Assembly: GCA_944393485.1 (NCBI GenBank)
Contig: CALYAJ010000008.1
Coordinates: 1 to 47,356 of the forward strand
Length of the DNA stretch: 47,356 bases
Direction: 5' to 3'
Origin: an uncultured Clostridia bacterium
GTDB taxonomy: Bacteria > Bacillota > Clostridia > TANB77 > CAG-508
The translations under genes and the position numbers were made by a program. The notes below the pieces were generated by a model, which saw only the letters and a program-made list of their open reading frames with translations, was not told the origin of the DNA and made no database searches. This document shows, in pieces, positions 33,623 through 43,088 of the stretch. How positions within the stretch are numbered: the stretch's first letter is position 1; each line of letters begins with the position of its first letter.

Positions 33623-34780
33623 TTATACTTTTGACGTTGCTCTTGATATATTAAGTAAAATTCCCACAGAACATAATAATATAAGTAATGATGTTACACC
33701 ATAACTAAAGAATGGTAATGGCATACCTGTAACAGGCATTGAAGATGTTACAACCGCAATATTAATTATTGCTTGTAATCCTATTAATGATGTAATTCCT
33801 ATTGCAACTAAACTTCCAAACATATCAGGTGCTTTCATTGCAGTAAGAACTCCTCTCCATATAAATACACAAAATAGTGCAATTACTACTGCACATCCTA
33901 CAAATCCTAATTCTTCTGCAAGAACTGCAAAAATAAAATCTGTATGTGGTTCTGATATGTACAAATATTTTTGTTTACTTTGACCTAATCCAACACCAAA
34001 TAATCCTCCAGAACCTATTGCATATAAACTTTGAATTACTTGCCATCCATCTCCTTGTTTATCTGCCCAAGGATCTAAAAAAGATGTTATTCTTGCAAGT
34101 CTGAATGCTCCTTTACTTGTAAATTTTGCCATCAAATATAATCCTGCAACTCCAAGAACTCCTATACCAGTTCCTGCTGTTAAAAAGTATTTTAATCTAG
34201 TTCCTGCCATAAGCATCATAATAGAAACTACTGCAACTATTATAATTGTTGCACTTAAATGGTCTTGTATAAGAATTAATATTAATACTACAGGAACTAC
34301 ATATAATAATGGTTTAATAAATCCTTTGTAAAATCCTTTTAATTCATCTTTATGATCTGTTAGATAACTTGCATAAAAAATAATTAATCCTATTTTCGCA
34401 ATTTCTGATGGTTGAAATCTAACACCTAAATTTATCCATCTTCTTGCTCCACCTGCTGATGATCCAATTCCTGGAATTAAAACCATTAATAACAAAATAA
34501 TCGAAACCCAATAAGCTATTTTATAAAACTTTTTCCAAAATCTATAATCTATTTTAGAAATAAATAACATTGCAATAACACCAACTACTGCAAAAATTGC
34601 TTGTTTTCTAAAATATGAATAGCTATCATCTCCTGTTTCAGCAAGTGATGTTGGTGAACTTGCTGAAAGTACCATTATTAAACCAAGAGACAATAATAAT
34701 ATAACTGCTATTAATAAGATAAAATCTAATTGATTATTAGCAAATTTAGAAAATCTTCTTACCTTTTTATTTTTAGACAT
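33623..34780 (-). CDS. ftsW: SEDS peptidoglycan polymerase FtsW / SpoVE
   Basis: A 385-residue polytopic membrane protein of the SEDS family, which polymerises lipid II together with a class B penicillin-binding protein. Visible are about ten transmembrane helices, the FQPSEIAKIGLI motif, the large extracellular loop with DPWADKQGDGWQVIQSLYAIGSGGLFG, SEPHTDFIFAVLAEELG, and the closing PVTGMPLPFFSYGVTSL. Whether it serves division (FtsW) or sporulation (SpoVE) cannot be decided from sequence. It is probably the partner of the transpeptidase at the head of the operon. Confidence 0.94.
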   Translation of the reverse strand: MSKNKKVRRFSKFANNQLDFILLIAVILLLSLGLIMVLSASSPTSLAETGDDSYSYFRKQAIFAVVGVIAMLFISKIDYRFWKKFYKIAYWVSIILLLMVLIPGIGSSAGGARRWINLGVRFQPSEIAKIGLIIFYASYLTDHKDELKGFYKGFIKPLLYVVPVVLILILIQDHLSATIIIVAVVSIMMLMAGTRLKYFLTAGTGIGVLGVAGLYLMAKFTSKGAFRLARITSFLDPWADKQGDGWQVIQSLYAIGSGGLFGVGLGQSKQKYLYISEPHTDFIFAVLAEELGFVGCAVVIALFCVFIWRGVLTAMKAPDMFGSLVAIGITSLIGLQAIINIAVVTSSMPVTGMPLPFFSYGVTSLLILLCSVGILLNISRATSKV

Positions 34781-34793
34781 CTTTATCTCCTTT

Positions 34794-35774
34794 TTAGATA
34801 ATATTTAGTCCAACAATACAAAGTATTAGTGTTATTAAACTAAATACTGTAACAACTTTATTTTCACTCCAACCAGAAAGTTCAAAATGATGATGTATTG
34901 GTGTCATTTTAAATACTCTCTTTCCTGTTTTTTTATAATAAGTTACTTGTATCATAACAGAAAGTGTTTCTAAAACAGGAATTAATGCTATTACTAGTAA
35001 TAATAATGGCATTTTTAACATTAATGCCATACCTGCTATTACTCCTCCAAGCATTAAAGAACCTGTATCCCCCATAAAAACTTTTGCTGGATGCAAATTG
35101 AACAATAAAAATGCTAAATTACATCCACAAACTATACTTCCAAATATAATTACTTCTCTTACGTTAAATATAACACCTATTACTGATAAACAAGCCACAA
35201 TTATCGTTGTTACACTTGTTGCTAATCCATCAATTCCATCTGTTAAATTAACTGCATTTGTTGTACCTAACATTACAAGAATAGCAAAAGGTATATATAT
35301 CCAAACTGGTATTGTTACATATGTCTTAATTATTGGAATATATATATCTGATCCTATGTTTAAAACATTTAATATATATATTACAAAACATACTGCTATA
35401 ATTAATAGACCTAACATTTTATATGATGGTTTTAATCCTTCTGTATTTTTTAATATCATCTTTTTAAAATCATCTATAAATCCAACAATTCCAAAACCTA
35501 CTGCTGCAAAAAGTAAAGGTATTATTCTTTTCACGAGCTCCCCTTCATTATTTCTTGTATATATTATTGCTGTAAATATTGTTAATATTATTATAGAAAT
35601 AATTGATATTATTCCTCCCATTGTAGGAGTTCCTTTTTTATTTAAATGTGATTTTGGTCCATCACTTCTTTCTTCTTGACTAACTTTTAATTTTTTTAAT
35701 ATTGGCAAAACTATTAATCCTAAAACTGTTGCAACTACAAAAGATATTAATAGTATTTTTATTTGAAAACTCAC
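34794..35774 (-). CDS. mraY: Phospho-N-acetylmuramoyl-pentapeptide transferase
   Basis: Integral membrane enzyme that transfers phospho-MurNAc-pentapeptide to undecaprenyl phosphate, making lipid I. The 326-residue product has about ten helices, the TPTMGG motif, the catalytic NLTDGIDGLA loop, VFMGDTGSL and the C-terminal TPIHHHFELSGW. It sits between murE and ftsW with gaps of 13 bp on each side. Confidence 0.96.
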   Translation of the reverse strand: MSFQIKILLISFVVATVLGLIVLPILKKLKVSQEERSDGPKSHLNKKGTPTMGGIISIISIIILTIFTAIIYTRNNEGELVKRIIPLLFAAVGFGIVGFIDDFKKMILKNTEGLKPSYKMLGLLIIAVCFVIYILNVLNIGSDIYIPIIKTYVTIPVWIYIPFAILVMLGTTNAVNLTDGIDGLATSVTTIIVACLSVIGVIFNVREVIIFGSIVCGCNLAFLLFNLHPAKVFMGDTGSLMLGGVIAGMALMLKMPLLLLVIALIPVLETLSVMIQVTYYKKTGKRVFKMTPIHHHFELSGWSENKVVTVFSLITLILCIVGLNII

Positions 35775-35787
35775 TCTTTCTCACCCT

Positions 35788-37299
35788 TTACTTTTTCTTC
35801 TTTTTAGTATTTTTTTGTTCTTCTTTTTTCTTAAGTTCATCAACGATTTCTAATATAATCTTTTTCTCGTCAAACTCTTTTTTCTCTCCTTTTATTTCTT
35901 GATACATTTCATGACCTTTTCCTGCAATTACAACTATATCTAATTTATTCGCCATTTCTATAGCTTTCTTAATTGCCTCTTTTCTATCAACAATTACTTT
36001 ATAATTTGCTTTTGTTTTCTTTATTCCTTCTTCTATTTCTTTAATTATTTCTTCGGGTTCTTCATCTCTAGGATTATCTGATGTAATTATTGTGTAATCA
36101 CTTATTCTTCCAGCAATTTCTCCCATTAAAGGTCTTTTTTGTTTATCTCTATTTCCTCCACATCCAAATACACAAATTACTCTTCCTCTTGTATATGATT
36201 TTACAGCATTCAAAATGCTTTCTAAGCTTTCTGGAGAATGTGCATAATCTATCATTATTGGTAGTTCTAGACTATTATCTACCATTTCAGATCTTCCAGG
36301 TACTCTTACTTCTAATAATCCTTCTTTAATTTGGTCTGCATTACATCCAAATTGTAAAGCTATTGAAATTGCAGCTAAAGCATTGTATACACTAAATCTT
36401 CCTGGTATACAAGTTTTTACTCTTTCATTTCTATCTCCTATTTTTACTCTAAAATCTGCATATGAATTTGTAATAGTTAAATCCTTTGCTAAATTTTTAG
36501 CATAATTATCTATACCAAAAGTAATAAATTCACAATCTGGTACTAATTTTGGTAATTTAATTGCATAAATATCATCTGCATTTATATATGCTCTTTTACA
36601 CATAGTAAACAATTTAGCTTTTGTTTTGAAATAATCTTGCATATCTGAATGTTCTTTTTCGCTTATATGTTCTTCTGATAAATTTGTAAATATTCCTATA
36701 TTAAAATCTGAACCATATACTCTATTTAATTTTAAACTTTGTGAAGATACTTCCATAACAACTACATCACATTTTGCTTCTGCCATTTTTGCAAATAATT
36801 CTTGCAATTCTAAACTTTCTGGTGTTGTTCTATCACTATCTTCTAATTGTACAGAACCGATATAGTTATGAATAGTACCTATTAAACCTACTTTTAATCC
36901 TTTTTTCTCTAAAATAGATTTTATCATATATGTTGTTGTTGTCTTACCTTTTGTACCAGTAACACCAATTAGTTGAAATTTTCTTGATGGATTATCATAA
37001 AAATTGCAACTCATTTGTGCCATTGCAACTCTAGCGTCTGGAACTACAAGTAAAGTTATTCCTTCTCTTAACTTTATTTGTTTTAAATCTGTATCTTTAT
37101 CTACTACAATTACTTTTGCTCCATTATCCATTGCATCATCTATATAATTTGCACCATCTGTAACAAATCCTCTTATAGATATAAATACATCTCCTGGTTC
37201 AACTTTTCTAGAATCATTTTTTATAGAATTTATTTCTATATCAATGTCTCCTTTACCTTTTATTCCTTCTATACCCACTAATATATTTTTAAGGTTCAT
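35788..37299 (-). CDS. murE: UDP-MurNAc-tripeptide synthetase MurE, probably meso-diaminopimelate-adding
   Basis: Cytoplasmic Mur ligase that adds the third residue of the peptidoglycan stem. The 503-residue product has the ATP loop VTGTKGKTTTTYM, EVSSQSLKLNRV, IDYAHSPESL and ITSDNPRDEEP. DNPR is the motif of enzymes that add meso-diaminopimelate, so the wall is predicted to be of the Dap type. The start at 37299 follows GGAGGTATAAGC; the upstream Met at 37347 has no such site. The C terminus is an unusual Lys-rich tail (KKKEEQKNTKKKKK). murF and murD, often near it in Firmicutes, are absent from this cluster. Confidence 0.95.
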   Translation of the reverse strand: MNLKNILVGIEGIKGKGDIDIEINSIKNDSRKVEPGDVFISIRGFVTDGANYIDDAMDNGAKVIVVDKDTDLKQIKLREGITLLVVPDARVAMAQMSCNFYDNPSRKFQLIGVTGTKGKTTTTYMIKSILEKKGLKVGLIGTIHNYIGSVQLEDSDRTTPESLELQELFAKMAEAKCDVVVMEVSSQSLKLNRVYGSDFNIGIFTNLSEEHISEKEHSDMQDYFKTKAKLFTMCKRAYINADDIYAIKLPKLVPDCEFITFGIDNYAKNLAKDLTITNSYADFRVKIGDRNERVKTCIPGRFSVYNALAAISIALQFGCNADQIKEGLLEVRVPGRSEMVDNSLELPIMIDYAHSPESLESILNAVKSYTRGRVICVFGCGGNRDKQKRPLMGEIAGRISDYTIITSDNPRDEEPEEIIKEIEEGIKKTKANYKVIVDRKEAIKKAIEMANKLDIVVIAGKGHEMYQEIKGEKKEFDEKKIILEIVDELKKKEEQKNTKKKKK

Positions 37300-37353
37300 G
37301 CTTATACCTCCAAATTTATACTTTTTTACGAATACATTATATAGCAAATAGTC

Positions 37354-39330
37354 TTATATATCAACAAAAACTTTCGCTTCTTTTTTAATTTTTATCCCTG
37401 GTTTTGGGATTTGTTCTTTTATTATAGCTTCTTTCTCGCTTATATCGTCGGTTTCATTAGATATTTCTAACTCTAAATCATATTCTTTTAAAATTTTCTT
37501 TGCCTCTTCTATTGTTTTATTCCTTATTTCTGGCATCTCAACTTCCTCTTTTTGTTCTTCTTCATTTTCTTTATCTTCTTGCAACTCCAAATATGGTAAA
37601 ACTTCTCCTAACATTTGACCTCCAACAGGTGCTGCAACACCACCTCCTTGGTGACCTCCTTCACCTGTTGGATTATATAAAGTAACTAAAATTACAACTT
37701 GTGGATCTGAAATTGGAGCGACTCCTATAAAAGACGTAACATATTTATTAGTATTAACACCATCTTCTGATGTTCCTGTTTTTCCTCCAACCAAATATCC
37801 CTGTACTTGTGCATTTTTTCCAGTTCCTTCTTCTACTACAGACTCCATCATACTTAAAACATTTTTTGAAGTTTCTTCTGATATTACTCTATTACCTTTT
37901 TTTACTTCAATCTCTTCTTTTTCTCCCGTTTCGGAATTTATTATTTCTTTTACAACTCTAGGTTCAATATATTCTCCACCATTTGCTATACTAGATACTG
38001 CTGTAACCAATTGAATTGGTGTAATTTCAAATCTTTGACCAAAACTTATTGTTGCAAGTTCTACTGGTCCAACTTTATCTTTAGCTAAAAAGATTCCCTT
38101 TGCTTCTCCTGGTAAATCTATATTTGTCTTTTTAAAAAATCCAAATTTCTCTAAATATTCATAATATTTATCTTTTCCAATTTTTTGTCCTAATGCAATA
38201 AAAACAGGATTACAAGAATTCATTAATGCTTGCCTTAGACTTTGAGTTCCATGAGGCCTATAATACCTCCAGCATTTTATTCTAACTCCAGCAACTTCTA
38301 TACCTCCCCCACAATTAAATTCTCCTTCTTTGTCAGTTGTTGTTATTCCTTCTTCTAGTGCTGCAGAAGAAGTTATTAATTTAAATGTAGAACCTGGTTC
38401 ATAAGTGTCTGCTATTGCTCTATTTCTCCAGAGTGCTTGCAATTGTTTATTTTTTTCACTACTGTCCATATTTTCGCTGTTTTCTAATTCATATGGATTA
38501 TTTAAATCATAGTTTGGATATGTAGCCATTGCTAATACATCGCCATTATTTGGATTCATAATAATGACGTTTCCACCATCTGTACATTCATTATCTATAC
38601 ATGCATTTTCTAAATATTTTTCAGCAATTGATTGAATAGTTAAGTCTATTGTTAGGACCAAATCTTTTCCTTTTTCTGCAGGTACATATGTTTCTTCTAA
38701 TTGATCCATATCTCCTCCTCTAGCATCTGTAAGTTTTTCTATTTGACCACTTTTTCCTTTTAATATATCATCATATTTTGCTTCTATTCCATCTAATCCT
38801 TGATTATCACTTCCACAAAATCCGATTACTTGTGAAGCAAGTGTGCTATATGGATAATATCTTTTAGTATCTTCATCTATATTAATTCCACTTTCTATAT
38901 TATTTTCTTGCATCCACTTTCTTAATTCATCTGTTTTATCTTTATCTACTTTTTTGGCAATGGTTTCAATTGAACTTCTTTTATTTACCTTTTTTAATGT
39001 AGTTTCATAATCAACATCTAAAATTTCTGATAATGCTTTGCTTACCATATCCTTTTTATCTTCTGGAATGTTAGTAGAATTAACTGTAACTGTTTCTACT
39101 GTACTGCTTTTAGCTAAAACAATTTCACCTGATGCATCATATATAGTTCCTCTTTTAGATGTTATTTTCCTAATTAATGTTTGTTGCTCATATGCCATTT
39201 GTTTTAATTTATCTCCATCTACAAATTGAATTACTGCAATTCGTATAATTAATAGAAACATTAGTACTAAAGCTATAATTATTGCCCACATCATCATCTT
39301 TTTGTTTTTTATACTACATGTTGTTTGCAT
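37354..39330 (-). CDS. Class B penicillin-binding protein with PASTA domain (SpoVD / PBP2x type)
   Basis: Membrane-anchored transpeptidase that cross-links septal or spore peptidoglycan. The 658-residue product has a single N-terminal anchor (about 13-36), a dimerisation domain, and a transpeptidase domain with Ser314 in EPGSTFKL, Ser372 in MNSCNP and the KTG triad at 517-519 (GGKTGTSE). A C-terminal PASTA domain follows (about 594-658, PEIRNKTIEEAKKILKEYDLELEI) after an acidic linker. It heads the murE-mraY-ftsW-murG operon, as spoVD or pbpB does elsewhere. SpoVD versus vegetative PBP cannot be settled here. AAGAGGTGAAAA precedes the ATG. Confidence 0.94.
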   Translation of the reverse strand: MQTTCSIKNKKMMMWAIIIALVLMFLLIIRIAVIQFVDGDKLKQMAYEQQTLIRKITSKRGTIYDASGEIVLAKSSTVETVTVNSTNIPEDKKDMVSKALSEILDVDYETTLKKVNKRSSIETIAKKVDKDKTDELRKWMQENNIESGINIDEDTKRYYPYSTLASQVIGFCGSDNQGLDGIEAKYDDILKGKSGQIEKLTDARGGDMDQLEETYVPAEKGKDLVLTIDLTIQSIAEKYLENACIDNECTDGGNVIIMNPNNGDVLAMATYPNYDLNNPYELENSENMDSSEKNKQLQALWRNRAIADTYEPGSTFKLITSSAALEEGITTTDKEGEFNCGGGIEVAGVRIKCWRYYRPHGTQSLRQALMNSCNPVFIALGQKIGKDKYYEYLEKFGFFKKTNIDLPGEAKGIFLAKDKVGPVELATISFGQRFEITPIQLVTAVSSIANGGEYIEPRVVKEIINSETGEKEEIEVKKGNRVISEETSKNVLSMMESVVEEGTGKNAQVQGYLVGGKTGTSEDGVNTNKYVTSFIGVAPISDPQVVILVTLYNPTGEGGHQGGGVAAPVGGQMLGEVLPYLELQEDKENEEEQKEEVEMPEIRNKTIEEAKKILKEYDLELEISNETDDISEKEAIIKEQIPKPGIKIKKEAKVFVDI

Positions 39331-39431
39331 TTTTCACCTCTTATTAGTAATATCTTTTTACTATTCTATGTGGTAATAGCTTGTTTTAATTACAATGATT
39401 TGTTCCTTGCAGAAGAACGTTTCCACTAACA

Positions 39432-39459
39432 AAAAAGCGAGGACATTTCTGCCCTCACT
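39432..39459 (-). terminator. Terminator after the pectate lyase gene
   Basis: On the minus strand GTGAGGGCA pairs with TGTCCTCGC around a GAAA tetraloop, with one wobble and one mismatch, and runs into TTTTTTG. It is placed 13 bp after the stop. Confidence 0.8.
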
Positions 39460-39471
39460 TCTTATTTTTCA

Positions 39472-42400
39472 TTATTTAATTTGCAATTTTTTATATCTTA
39501 CATAAAATACTATACTGCCAACTATTGCTAGTCCTATAAAGATTTTAACTATTGTTTCAAATCCTGTATATGGTAATTTTCCGCTTGCAACAGTGTTATC
39601 TTCTTGATTATCTGAAGCATTGTCATTTGTATTATTTTCATTATCATTATTTTCACTATTTTGTATACTGTCTACATTTATTGTAGCTTCTGTTACATTT
39701 CCTACTAAATCGCTTACTTCTATGACAATATTTTCATTAGCACTAAATGTTTTAGACATTGACCTCCTATCTTCAGATAATTCCCAACCATCTACTTCTA
39801 ATAACTCTTCATTTGATTTAATCGTTACTTTAAATTCTTTTCCACCATTTATATTTTCATATTCAATTTCCAATACAGGTTCTTCTTTATCTATCCAATT
39901 AACTCTAGCCGTATTTGTTCCAGTATTTCCTTCTGAATCAACATATTCAAATGTAAATTCACCATTTGTTTCAAATACATATTGATTGCTTCCGTCATTA
40001 TTAGTTATTGTAACATCATTTCTATTAAATGTAATAGTTGCTGTAACATTTTTATTAGTTGAATCTGTAATATCATAAGATATTGTAGAAATTACATCTT
40101 CCTGTTCGTCTACTACTGTAATTTTACATACTGCAGTTTTATTTCCATCTACTGTTGTTACTGTTATATTTGCACTTCCTTCTCCTACTGCTGTTACTAC
40201 TCCATTATTTACTGTTGCTACATTTGTATTATCTGAACTCCATACTACATTTTTATTTGTTGCATTACTTGGCATTACTGTTGCTACTAATGTTGTTGTT
40301 TCTCCTATTTTTAATTCTTCATTTTGTGAATTTAGTGCTACACTTTCTACATTTATTACTTCTGGCTCTGGATCAGGCTCTGGTGTTGGTTCAGGTTCTG
40401 GCTCTGGTTCTTCTTCTGGAAGTACTGTAATCATACATGTTGCAGTCTTATTTCCATCTACTGTTGTTACTGTTATATTTGCACTTCCTTCTCCTACTGC
40501 TCTTACCACTCCATTATTTACTGTTGCTACATTTGTGTTGTCTGAGCTCCATGTTACATTTTTATTTGTTGCATTACTTGGCATTACTATTGCTACTAAT
40601 GCTACTGTTTCTCCTATTTCTAGTTCATCACTTGGTATATTTAACGATACATTTTCTACATTTATTACTTCTGGTTCTGGATCAGGCTCTGGCTCTTCTT
40701 TTGGTAATACTGTAATTTCACATACTGCAGTTTTATTTCCATCTACTGTTGTTACTGTTATATTTGCTTTTCCTTCTCCTACTGCTCTTACTACTCCATT
40801 ATTTACGGTTGCTACATTTGTGTTGTCTGAGCTCCATGTTACATTTTTATTTGTTGCATTACTTGGTGTTATTGTTGCAACTAATGTTACAGTATCTCCT
40901 ATTTTTAATTCTTCATTTTGTGAATTTAATGTTACATTCTCTACATTTATAACCTCTGGTTCTGGCTCTTCTTCTGGCAAAACTGTTATCTCACATGTTG
41001 CAGTTTTATTTCCATCTACTGTTGTTACTGTTATATTTGCTTTTCCCTCTCCAACTGCTGTTACTACTCCATTCTCTACAGTTGCTGCTTCTGTATTGTC
41101 TGATTTCCATGTTACTGATTTATTTGTTGCATTATCTGGCGTTATTGTTGCTATTAATGTTGTTTGCTCTCCAACTCTTAATTCACCAGTCTGTGAATTT
41201 AAAGATACACTTTCTACACTTATCACATCTGGCTCTGGTGTTGGCTCCTCTGGCATATCAATAGAATCACCACCTACTGATAATAAATTTGATTCATAAC
41301 TTTCTAAAGCATTTTTTAGTTCTGCATTTAGTTTATCTGATTCGTCATCTTTAGAATCATCAAAAGTCCATTTAAAATCTCCACCATTTAAACGGCCTGC
41401 ATATTTTTCTACTTTATTTTTTGCTTCTTCTGGTGAATCAGCTTTATATTCATACATGATACTTGATGTATCAAAATTATTATATGTCTTTCCGCCTTGT
41501 AAAGATGTTACAGAACTAGGTACCTTATCATCAATACTTGATACTTCATATGCATCAAAACTTTTATTATCTTGTGAATATGGGATGTATGATTCTTGTC
41601 CAATCATATAATTATTATATGCTTTAATCATACCTCCATCTTCTTTAGAGAATGTTCCACTTGTATCTGACCCTTGCATAGAAATCATCATTGGCTTTTT
41701 ACAATTTCTAAAATAATTTCCTTCTACTAAAACAGATGAACCTAAACATGCTCCAACTCCGTATTTTGAATTTCCGTCATAATAATTGTTATATACATGT
41801 GCTGAATAAAATCTAATTCTTGGATGTCTAGAATCTGAATGATCATACCAATTATGATGATATGTTATATATAAATCATCTGTTGTATTTTCACTTAATC
41901 CTAAAAGATTACTTTTTCCTGTATCGAAGAAATGGTTATATGAGAATGTTATATATGTAGATTTTTTACAATCTAATGCTCCATCTCCCTTTACTTGATC
42001 TGAGTCACTTCCTGGCTCTCCATAAAACAAATCACAATTATGTACCCATACATGGTCATTTTCTTGTTGAAGACCAATGCTATCACCTTCATCACTATCT
42101 GTTAGCATTACTCCTATATTTCTAATTTCTACATTAGAGGCATTTTTTACTCTAATTCCATATCCATATAAAGTTGCGTCTTCTCCAATTCCTTCAAATG
42201 TTATTCCACAATTTATTCTTTTATCTGATCCACTTCCACTAATAACAATATCTCCTCCATCTAGTGTAGAAGGATCTGTAACTTTACCTATTATTCTTAC
42301 TACTAGAGGTTTAGATTCATATCCCTTTTTGTATAAATCTAAAATATTTTGTAATCCTTTGGCATTTTCTACTTTACCACTTGAACTTGTTTGTACATCT

Positions 42401-42939
42401 AATGAAACTGTATTTTTTGTATCCTCTGTAACATATATAATATTAGCATTATCTTTTATAGTTCCATCAAGATTGTATGCTCCAGTAGTAGCTCCATTTA
42501 CCCATGCAAAACCTGTTCTATCATGTGCTTCTACTGTTATATTTTCTGATTCTACTTGGCTTGCAGTATCTTCATTTCCGTCTACTATTGGAACAACCTT
42601 AAATTTATAATTTCCAGCTTTAAGTCCAACTGCATCTGCCCTCCAATATGAACTGCTTCCATCTTTATATAATCTTATTAATTCATTGTCTAATTGTGTA
42701 TAACCTCCATTTTGATTACTTATATACACATTATATCCATCTGCATTAGCAAAGTTATCCCATTCTATATAAGCACTTTCAAGTCCACTTCCAACTGTCT
42801 TTTGAGTTATACTTGCATTCATTAAATTTAATCCATTCCCAAATAACGGTATAGCTCCATTAACACTTATTATGGCTATACCTAATATTAATATAATTGT
42901 TATTATTGATATAATTATTATTTTTCTTTTGTTTCTCAT
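39472..42939 (-). CDS. Cell-wall-anchored pectate lyase (PL1) with Ig-like repeats
   Basis: A 1155-residue surface enzyme. Signal segment 1-29; a fibronectin-III-like module (about 38-137); a PL1 parallel beta-helix (about 145-500) with VEIRNIGV, HVWVHNCDLF, an Asp-containing DGALDCKKSTYITFSYN segment likely to bind calcium, and RHPRIR (371-376), which matches the RxPxxR catalytic block. Then come four BIG2-type Ig-like repeats (573-654, 663-746, 759-840, 861-943) joined by Pro/Glu linkers, one or two beta-sandwich modules (about 945-1093), an Asn/Asp-rich spacer, and LPYTG (1122-1126) with a hydrophobic helix and KK tail for sortase anchoring. It should cut polygalacturonate by beta-elimination outside the cell. 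The GH3 gene upstream fits plant-polysaccharide use. Confidence 0.93.
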   Translation of the reverse strand: MRNKRKIIIISIITIILILGIAIISVNGAIPLFGNGLNLMNASITQKTVGSGLESAYIEWDNFANADGYNVYISNQNGGYTQLDNELIRLYKDGSSSYWRADAVGLKAGNYKFKVVPIVDGNEDTASQVESENITVEAHDRTGFAWVNGATTGAYNLDGTIKDNANIIYVTEDTKNTVSLDVQTSSSGKVENAKGLQNILDLYKKGYESKPLVVRIIGKVTDPSTLDGGDIVISGSGSDKRINCGITFEGIGEDATLYGYGIRVKNASNVEIRNIGVMLTDSDEGDSIGLQQENDHVWVHNCDLFYGEPGSDSDQVKGDGALDCKKSTYITFSYNHFFDTGKSNLLGLSENTTDDLYITYHHNWYDHSDSRHPRIRFYSAHVYNNYYDGNSKYGVGACLGSSVLVEGNYFRNCKKPMMISMQGSDTSGTFSKEDGGMIKAYNNYMIGQESYIPYSQDNKSFDAYEVSSIDDKVPSSVTSLQGGKTYNNFDTSSIMYEYKADSPEEAKNKVEKYAGRLNGGDFKWTFDDSKDDESDKLNAELKNALESYESNLLSVGGDSIDMPEEPTPEPDVISVESVSLNSQTGELRVGEQTTLIATITPDNATNKSVTWKSDNTEAATVENGVVTAVGEGKANITVTTVDGNKTATCEITVLPEEEPEPEVINVENVTLNSQNEELKIGDTVTLVATITPSNATNKNVTWSSDNTNVATVNNGVVRAVGEGKANITVTTVDGNKTAVCEITVLPKEEPEPDPEPEVINVENVSLNIPSDELEIGETVALVAIVMPSNATNKNVTWSSDNTNVATVNNGVVRAVGEGSANITVTTVDGNKTATCMITVLPEEEPEPEPEPTPEPDPEPEVINVESVALNSQNEELKIGETTTLVATVMPSNATNKNVVWSSDNTNVATVNNGVVTAVGEGSANITVTTVDGNKTAVCKITVVDEQEDVISTISYDITDSTNKNVTATITFNRNDVTITNNDGSNQYVFETNGEFTFEYVDSEGNTGTNTARVNWIDKEEPVLEIEYENINGGKEFKVTIKSNEELLEVDGWELSEDRRSMSKTFSANENIVIEVSDLVGNVTEATINVDSIQNSENNDNENNTNDNASDNQEDNTVASGKLPYTGFETIVKIFIGLAIVGSIVFYVRYKKLQIK
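40111..41223. repeat. Four tandem Ig-domain-coding repeats in the pectate lyase gene
   Basis: Four related units of about 250 bp, with start-to-start distances near 309, 285 and 273 bp because the Pro/Glu linkers differ in length. Units two to four are nearly identical over stretches such as the segment coding WSSDNTNVATVNNGVV, which suggests recent duplication or gene conversion. The first-encoded unit (nearest 41223) is the most divergent. Such repeats are prone to copy-number change and misassembly. Confidence 0.85.
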
Positions 42940-42973
42940 ATCCTTGTCCTTTCTGTTTTTTCGCTATGATAAT

Positions 42974-43002
42974 ATTATACTTTTATCATCAATCTTTAGC
43001 AA
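42974..43002 (-). promoter_or_regulatory. Promoter for the pectate lyase gene
   Basis: On the minus strand TTGCTA (43002-42997) and a perfect TATAAT (42979-42974) are 17 bp apart, about 35 bp before the start codon. The weak -35 box would suit activator control. Confidence 0.5.
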
Positions 43003-43088
43003 TATTAATAATGTATATTTCATAAATGAAATTTTTGGATAAATTTTTACACCATTTTTTATTATAGTATACTTTTCTACTTTTGTTA

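Noticed and set aside
40111..41223. Regularly spaced repeats that might be read as a CRISPR array
   Set aside because: Units are about 250-300 bp, in frame, and code for Ig-like domains; there are no short identical repeats with unique spacers and no cas genes.
40535..41299. Long plus-strand reading frame opposite the Ig repeats (254 codons)
   Set aside because: It is the shadow of the repeated Ig-coding region, is low in complexity, has no ribosome site, and its Leu/Val/Ser repeats mirror the codons of the minus-strand gene.
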